From the IMG/VR virus record IMGVR_UViG_3300027126_000160, positions 1-23,752 of that record: a stretch of DNA of 23,752 nucleotides. The stretch is one strand, 5' to 3'. Position numbers and translations under genes: made by a program. The stretch is from a virus. Shown in pieces: positions 21,681 through 23,752 of the stretch (position 1 is its first letter; each line of letters opens with the position of its first letter). Below the pieces are notes generated by a model that saw nothing but the letters and a program-made list of their open reading frames with translations, was not told the DNA's origin and searched no databases.

Positions 21681-23234
21681 TTAGGCTGCGTTAATGTTAG
21701 TTGTTGCGCTGTAGTAACGTACGGCTAGATCGTTGGTGTTTCCAAGATCAAATGCACGAGTACTGGAGGCTGTTACACTAGGAACAGCGGTGAAATTAAT
21801 CGAGGTACTAACAACTTGTTCAGTGTTAATAGAAGGAACGGTTATAGTAGCCGAACCCATGCTTAATTCCACGCGAGTACTATTGCTGCTGCCGCCAATA
21901 GCAATTTCTAACTCAAACATTGGCTCTGTTACAGTTGCAGCCGATTTCAGCATGTCTTTTAACAGGTTACCAGTACCACCGGCTTGATAATTAGTGGTAT
22001 CAGCTGCTGCACCAGTATTCAGGTATGCGTTAATAGAACCGGAAATACTACGTGTACCAGTGTAATAAGTTACAGCTTGATTAACTACACCAACAATTGC
22101 AGGTGTAACATAAGAAATATTATTACTAATGGTAAAGCTTCCACCAGTTAGGGCTACATAGTAAGCCTGACCTGCAGTAGCGTCGCCAAGAGCTTTAACA
22201 GTTTTTAAGCTGCAAGTACTTAACTTATTAGTGATAAAGCCAGGGCCAGTAGTTTTTGGAGCATAATTGGATGTACCAGTTACTCCGCCACCAGTAAATG
22301 TACCTGTACCAGCTGCACTTGTGCTGGCACCAGTAGTAGTTGCTACTAGATTTGCTGATAACTGTCTAAGAGCTGTTGCTTGACCAGTCCATTGAACTGT
22401 TGCAATGCCGTCCAGACCAAAATCAACTGTGGCTTCATTAAGTGCACAATTGTCAATTGCATAAGTAACGTTATCAACAATAATTAACAAACCAAATTTT
22501 TGCAACTGGTTGACGTTACTGCCATGCGTACCAGCGTGTGCTACACCAGCAGCGCTTAACCAGCCTGATTTAGCAAAAACTGTGCTTGCACTCCAAGCCA
22601 AGGTTGAGCCGGCTGTATAAAACTGTGCATTGGCTGGGCGGACTTTAATTACTGTTATACTAGGCGTTGTGCCGGTAATTTCAGTAACTGTTGCGGGGCC
22701 ATTAAAAGCCTTAACTGCTGCAGCTTGCTGTGCAGTTGTACCGCCGCTTGCAGTAATGCCAGAAATAATTATACCGTCACCTACTGCTACGTCACTGGTA
22801 ATTCCTGTGCCGTTAATACTAAGGATGCCAGTTGTAGCGTCCCAAGTAGGTGCTGTGTAAGTAGTAGCACTAAGAGTATTAGTAGCGGCAAGTGCTTGTG
22901 AACTAAATAATGCATTCCACAAACAAGCTTCTTCTGCTGTTACATTGGTGCTGGCTTTACCTGGTCTGAGGTAGGTGCTCATAGACCAATCAACTGGAGC
23001 TAGGCTAGTATTAAAACTACGCTGTCCACGAACTGGCGATACACCTGCTTCACTAACTGTTATCTGTTCCGAATTAGTATTTTGTGAGAAACTAAACCCA
23101 TCCAATACTTGTAGTTCGAATGTGTTAGATGCTGAAAATCCGTTACTTGTTGTTTCTTTAATAACGCCTGTGGTAGCATCCACATTTGTAGTAAAGAATA
23201 CTTTACTATTGCGTACTAGATTCAATGATGCCAT
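21681..23234 (-). CDS. major tail tube protein (large, possibly duplicated fold)
   Basis: A 517-aa protein following the terminator gene, in the usual slot for the tube protein that polymerises into stacked rings around the tape measure. The N-terminal half (about residues 1-110) has the tube-like start (NSKVFFTTNVD) and a beta hairpin (FSFSQNTNSEQITVSEAG, then RGQRSFNTSLAPVDWSMSTYLRP). Residues 125-220 look like an inserted Gly/Thr/Ala-rich beta domain. The C-terminal half repeats the hairpin pattern (GGSFTISNNISYVTP, then TGTRSISGSINAYLNTG). Siphophage tube proteins are often 150-250 aa, so this one is about twice the usual size; T5 pb6 is the known large example with a duplicated tube fold. 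AAGGA lies just upstream of the ATG. A strong hairpin terminator follows 12 bases after the stop. Tail tube is a confident call from context; the duplication is inference. Confidence 0.8.
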   Translation of the reverse strand: MASLNLVRNSKVFFTTNVDATTGVIKETTSNGFSASNTFELQVLDGFSFSQNTNSEQITVSEAGVSPVRGQRSFNTSLAPVDWSMSTYLRPGKASTNVTAEEACLWNALFSSQALAATNTLSATTYTAPTWDATTGILSINGTGITSDVAVGDGIIISGITASGGTTAQQAAAVKAFNGPATVTEITGTTPSITVIKVRPANAQFYTAGSTLAWSASTVFAKSGWLSAAGVAHAGTHGSNVNQLQKFGLLIIVDNVTYAIDNCALNEATVDFGLDGIATVQWTGQATALRQLSANLVATTTGASTSAAGTGTFTGGGVTGTSNYAPKTTGPGFITNKLSTCSLKTVKALGDATAGQAYYVALTGGSFTISNNISYVTPAIVGVVNQAVTYYTGTRSISGSINAYLNTGAAADTTNYQAGGTGNLLKDMLKSAATVTEPMFELEIAIGGSSNSTRVELSMGSATITVPSINTEQVVSTSINFTAVPSVTASSTRAFDLGNTNDLAVRYYSATTNINAA

Positions 23235-23255
23235 TATCTTTCCTTTGCTGTAAGA

Positions 23256-23313
23256 TTAATGGAGTATTTGTTGTAAACTAGACCATTATCTGTTTGTTAA
23301 CATGCTCCATTAA
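23256..23313. repeat. inverted repeat bracketing the terminator/tube gene gap
   Basis: TTAATGGAG (23256-23264) and CTCCATTAA (23305-23313) are perfect 9-base inverted repeats about 40 bases apart; one arm holds the TAA of the terminator gene. There is no T-run, so it is not a standard terminator. It may fold in the mRNA as a processing or stability element ahead of the tube gene; chance is possible. Confidence 0.45.
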
Positions 23314-23741
23314 AGTGCATAACGCACTTGTAAATTTATTTCGCCAACTCCATATGGTGCCAGCAAACCTTCATCTGTGGTAATAGAAGTAACCAAGATT
23401 TCTGTAGTAGTTTTGCCGGTGCTATATTCCAGCACACGGTTTGCATCTACTATTAGTTCCAAATCTTCTAGCAACTGTTCTAATTCTTGCTGAGGCTCTT
23501 CTCCGCGCACATAAGCTTTCACACACACATTTAAGTACCCCCAAGTAAAATCGCCAGGTAAATAGTCGCGTTGTTCCGATCCTGGTGTAACAAATACGGC
23601 CGGGAATTGATCTACTTCGTCCCAGAACCGTAACTTGGCGTGTGCGTTATTAAATAAATTGGTTGTATAAGGTGCCGAACCGTCTAGAGTATTAAACTTA
23701 GCGGCTAGAGCTTGCGTAATACTTGTTCTTTTAGTGCTCAT
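23310..23741 (-). CDS. tail terminator / tail completion protein
   Basis: A 143-aa protein, the first gene of the tail block as read here. Terminator proteins cap the finished tail tube and form the interface with the head. The assignment rests on its small size, its place directly upstream of the tail tube gene, and its pattern: an N-terminal helix (TKRTSITQALAAKFN), an FPAVFVTPGSE strand, a DFTWGYLNVCVKAYV strand, an acidic helix (EELEQLLEDLEL) and a C-terminal DEGLLAPYGVGEINLQVRY segment, as in small terminator or minor tail proteins of many siphophages. The ATG is 11 bases from the window edge, and the few bases upstream (ATTGGT) give only a weak ribosome binding site. Its TAA lies inside one arm of an inverted repeat that spans the gap to the tube gene. 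Family assignment is from recognition of the pattern, not a search. Confidence 0.75.
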   Translation of the reverse strand: MSTKRTSITQALAAKFNTLDGSAPYTTNLFNNAHAKLRFWDEVDQFPAVFVTPGSEQRDYLPGDFTWGYLNVCVKAYVRGEEPQQELEQLLEDLELIVDANRVLEYSTGKTTTEILVTSITTDEGLLAPYGVGEINLQVRYAL

Positions 23742-23752
23742 ACCAATACACT

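Overview
The window is the tail-morphogenesis and tail-fibre region of a long-tailed, probably non-contractile (siphovirus-type) bacteriophage or prophage. Every supportable gene is on the minus strand, so the map reads from the high coordinates down. The DNA is moderately AT-rich. Families such as the tape measure with its GEAGPEAIMPLKR motif, the hub with its LTHPRFGL C-terminus and the SDWTQLPD-type chaperone suggest a proteobacterial host, but nothing fixes the host. No replication, lysis, head, integrase, tRNA or defence gene is visible, and no gene-free gap exceeds about 200 bases.

Unit 1 (23741 to 20818): tail terminator, a 517-aa tail tube protein, and an overlapping pair of tail assembly chaperones joined by a canonical -1 slippery heptamer GGGAAAC (21228-21234). 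A hairpin terminator follows the tube gene, and a second one overlaps the stop codon of the frameshift product.

Unit 2 (promoter 20807-20779, genes 20740 to 2699): a 2268-aa tape measure protein, a 692-aa tail hub protein, a giant central fibre of about 2619 aa, a small tail-fibre assembly chaperone and a 281-aa beta-rich protein, ending in a strong hairpin terminator (2657-2694). These genes overlap or nearly abut (ATGA, TAATG, a 13-nt gap, then an 8-nt overlap), so translational coupling is likely.

Unit 3 (promoter 2653-2625, genes 2497 to beyond the left edge): a 194-aa beta-sandwich adaptor-like protein, a 90-aa small protein, a 421-aa fibre and the start of another fibre, cut by the window edge.

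The main points of interest are: (1) the frameshift signal; (2) two matched terminator-promoter junctions whose extended -10 promoters share the 9-mer GGTGTTGTG; (3) a repeatedly used lectin-like sandwich module inserted inside other domains of both the hub and the giant fibre, splitting hosts whose two halves are still recognisable; (4) three nearly identical 279-bp tandem repeats in the giant fibre with mosaic sequence; and (5) a tape measure long enough to predict a tail of roughly 340 nm. The strongest candidate for something new is the modular adhesion apparatus as a whole. I found no evidence of a non-tail system in this window.
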